This document shows positions 62,103 to 64,000 of a stretch of 64,000 nt of DNA, in pieces. The notes below the pieces were generated by a model. That model was not told where the DNA came from, did no database searches, and was given only the letters and a program-made list of their open reading frames with translations. Made by a program: the position numbers and the translations under genes. The first letter of the stretch is position 1. Each line of letters starts with the position of its first letter. The DNA is taken from assembly GCF_008630915.1 (NCBI RefSeq), contig NZ_CP043909.1, forward strand, positions 310,001 through 374,000, given 5' to 3'. Source of the stretch: Acinetobacter suaedae (GTDB lineage: Bacteria; Pseudomonadota; Gammaproteobacteria; Pseudomonadales; Moraxellaceae).

Positions 62103-62139
62103 AGAACTGAGCTGCTTTCGGGTAGCTCAGTTCTTTTTG
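62103..62139 (+). terminator. Rho-independent terminator
   Basis: AGAACTGAGCT / AGCTCAGTTCT with a GCTTTCGGGT loop and a following T run, 18 bases after the stop of the large lipoprotein gene. Confidence 0.9.
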
Positions 62140-62204
62140 TTATATATCATGGCACTTAATGTTAAAGTATCACATAAGTATTAAAAATGTCCTTCGGGGG
62201 TGTC

Positions 62205-64000
62205 ATGAAAAAACAATCTTTAACGCTGTCAATGGCGTTGCTAGGACTTATAGGGTGTGCGCATCAGCCAGTGCAACAGGCTCAATCTCTGCCTTTAAAT
62301 CAACAGGTTTATCAAGCCTATGAAACTTTAACAAGCAAACAACCTTATGCATTTTCAGCCAAGATGAGTTTTGATGTGGGTATGGCACCTTCTTCTACTC
62401 AAAAAGCCAAGGTGCCTCTCACTCAACCTGAAAAATTATTACAACAACTTTTAACGGAGCAAAAGCAATTAAAACCTGAACAGCGACAATGGATGCAAGA
62501 GGGCTTAGAGAAACACGATTACCGTTCCAACCCGAATAAAGCCAAAAGAGATCAGCAAGTTGGTCAATTGGTGACAGCATTATTGCAACGTTATTACTAT
62601 ACGATAGATGGGGTGGTTGATTTAAAGCGTGGTCAAATGAGCATGACACCTACGTTAGGTTACCAAACCAACAATCTTGAGGCACATATTAAAGTTCCTT
62701 TGGCGATCGATCTTAAGCAAGCACGTTTATATGCCGATGTTTCTGCGTTGTCGCCGTTGTTGACAGATGTGCACTATGATAATCGTTATGTATTTTTTGA
62801 TTTTAAAGAATTTTTAAGATCCCGTGATGCTGATCTCCAACCAGCACTGCAGTTTCTAAAAGACTTAGTGTTGGTCAATGCTGCTTTGACGGATAATGAA
62901 GACTATAAGCGTATTGCGCTTAGTGAGGATGATCGGAAACAAGGTGGTGTCACACGTATTCAATCGCAAAGTTATTATGATGAATTCATAGCGCAACAGT
63001 TATTATATTTTTACGTTAATCAGCGCTATTTAAAAAAGAGTTTTTCTAAACAAGAGTCGGTATATGGTTTATTGGATTTTTCACCGAAAAATTTGTTGAA
63101 TGATAAGCGTAATATTAAAAAAATAATGAAAATGGAGGGTGAGTCATCGCAAAAAGATGTAGAAGAACAAAGTAAAGCGGCAATGCGTCGCTTAAATGCG
63201 GCAATTGATGCTTATTATTATGAAAAAAATCCTAATAAAGTATTAAAAAACAAAAAGAACACAACTGGATCTGTGAAATCGTTAGAACCAAGTATTAAAA
63301 CGATGGCACAGGGACTAAGTCTCTTTGAGTCGTATCAAACTGATCAGTTTGTGTCAGCGCAGCAGTTGCGTGATATTGTGAGACAACAACCTGATGCTTA
63401 TCAAAAATTAATTCAAGCCATGGGGCAAGAATTACAGAGTGGTGGTATGGCTAAAATGCCTTATATCACGGATTTACTTTTGGATGAGCAAGGACGTCCG
63501 CTTCGTTTGATGATAGAGACACGCTTAAAAGGTTTTGAAAAACTCGGGATTTCGAATTTGAGTTCGCATCTTGTGATGAATTTCTCAGACTACGGTGTGG
63601 CTAAAGTTGATCGTACTCAGTTGCGTCATGCGGTAACTTTGGCTGAAGCATCTAATGAAAACAGTATGTTGAATTTGTCGGGAATTTTAAGTGGAAAATC
63701 ATCGAGCAGCCAAAATTGGTATAAGCGTGATCGCTATCAACGCTTGGCAAATGCATGGTTAACACAAGGTTTAGATTATCGTCAAAGCTATGCATTGTTA
63801 TATCGCTATGCTTATGTGCTTGAGGGCAAAGAGCGAAATAAAGAAGTAGATATGGAGGAGTTAAAAAAGGCTGCCGATGGTTTAGCAATAGAATCTGCAT
63901 TGAAACATCAAGTCTTGAAGAGCCAACCGAAGCAGTTTGATGCAGAGGCACTGAAAAAGAATCCATATAATGATGACTATGTGAACCGTTATGTTGATGG
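62205..64000 (+). CDS. Large lipoprotein of unknown function (paralogue 2, 3' end outside window)
   Basis: Open frame from ATG 62205 to the window end, at least 598 residues and no stop. Signal MKKQSLTLSMALLGLIGC, lipobox LIGC with Cys18. SD-like TCGGGGG upstream. It aligns with the preceding lipoprotein in three places: HIKVPLAIDLKQARLYADV, MPYITDLLLDEQGRPLRLMI, and VAKVDRTQLRHAVTLAEAS. It lacks the long acidic spacer of paralogue 1. The pair arose by tandem duplication and they diverged strongly. Function is not recognised. Confidence 0.72.
   Translation, partial: MKKQSLTLSMALLGLIGCAHQPVQQAQSLPLNQQVYQAYETLTSKQPYAFSAKMSFDVGMAPSSTQKAKVPLTQPEKLLQQLLTEQKQLKPEQRQWMQEGLEKHDYRSNPNKAKRDQQVGQLVTALLQRYYYTIDGVVDLKRGQMSMTPTLGYQTNNLEAHIKVPLAIDLKQARLYADVSALSPLLTDVHYDNRYVFFDFKEFLRSRDADLQPALQFLKDLVLVNAALTDNEDYKRIALSEDDRKQGGVTRIQSQSYYDEFIAQQLLYFYVNQRYLKKSFSKQESVYGLLDFSPKNLLNDKRNIKKIMKMEGESSQKDVEEQSKAAMRRLNAAIDAYYYEKNPNKVLKNKKNTTGSVKSLEPSIKTMAQGLSLFESYQTDQFVSAQQLRDIVRQQPDAYQKLIQAMGQELQSGGMAKMPYITDLLLDEQGRPLRLMIETRLKGFEKLGISNLSSHLVMNFSDYGVAKVDRTQLRHAVTLAEASNENSMLNLSGILSGKSSSSQNWYKRDRYQRLANAWLTQGLDYRQSYALLYRYAYVLEGKERNKEVDMEELKKAADGLAIESALKHQVLKSQPKQFDAEALKKNPYNDDYVNRYVD

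Overview
The window reads as a chromosomal segment of an Acinetobacter species (Moraxellaceae, Gammaproteobacteria). Coding DNA looks AT-rich (by eye about 40 % GC). The pilin / pilY1 cluster lies next to rpsP-rimM-trmD-rplS, the lipase foldase gene precedes the lipase gene, and a close match to the Acinetobacter efflux pump CraA is present. No rRNA, tRNA, CRISPR array or phage is visible. I cannot assign a species.

Layout. 1-10003: minor-pilin and tip-adhesin genes of a type IV pilus. The end of one pilY1 with two pilE-like genes is followed by a second set, fimT-pilV-pilW-pilX-pilY1-pilE. These build and prime the pilus used for twitching and DNA uptake. 10169-12285: the ribosomal-protein / tRNA-modification operon. 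12347-14472 (minus): secreted lipase and its membrane-anchored foldase. 14610-18647: truB, a TSUP-family exporter, a hemerythrin-like protein and two tandem EamA transporters. 19077-20874: two tandem secreted M23 peptidases with almost identical C-terminal domains. 20929-23932: serA divergent from a D-2-hydroxyglutarate dehydrogenase gene, a known metabolic pair. 24005-29965: a possible lone nuclease-fold gene, a DUF3592 protein, a nucleotidyltransferase, the mdaB-ygiN-like quinone pair, a lipoprotein and craA. 29987-39784: mainly envelope proteins, an orphan ParA and three small-molecule or nuclease-fold enzymes. 40348-44783: a subtilase with its small upstream gene, lipoproteins and a flavin monooxygenase.

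45087-45576 looks like a solitary integron gene cassette: a GTTAGGC core, one compositionally foreign ORF, and an attC-like site ending in GTTAAGT. It sits beside glyQS (minus, 45717-48805). The rest holds a radical-SAM DNA-repair-like pair (49530-51580), an AztD-like lipoprotein, a DASS anion transporter, an HPP-CBS membrane protein, a PspC-domain protein, an NlpE-like lipoprotein, an acyl-CoA dehydrogenase, and two tandem related large lipoproteins, the last cut by the window end.

The least conventional signals are: (1) very long, partly homologous leader regions in front of the prepilin peptidase site of fimT and pilW, the fimT one packed with inverted repeats; (2) two tandem 30-bp hairpin units with a compensatory base change just upstream of a TTG-started subtilase gene; (3) the solitary gene cassette; (4) an 80-bp sequence bounded by perfect 12-bp inverted repeats at 32312-32391.
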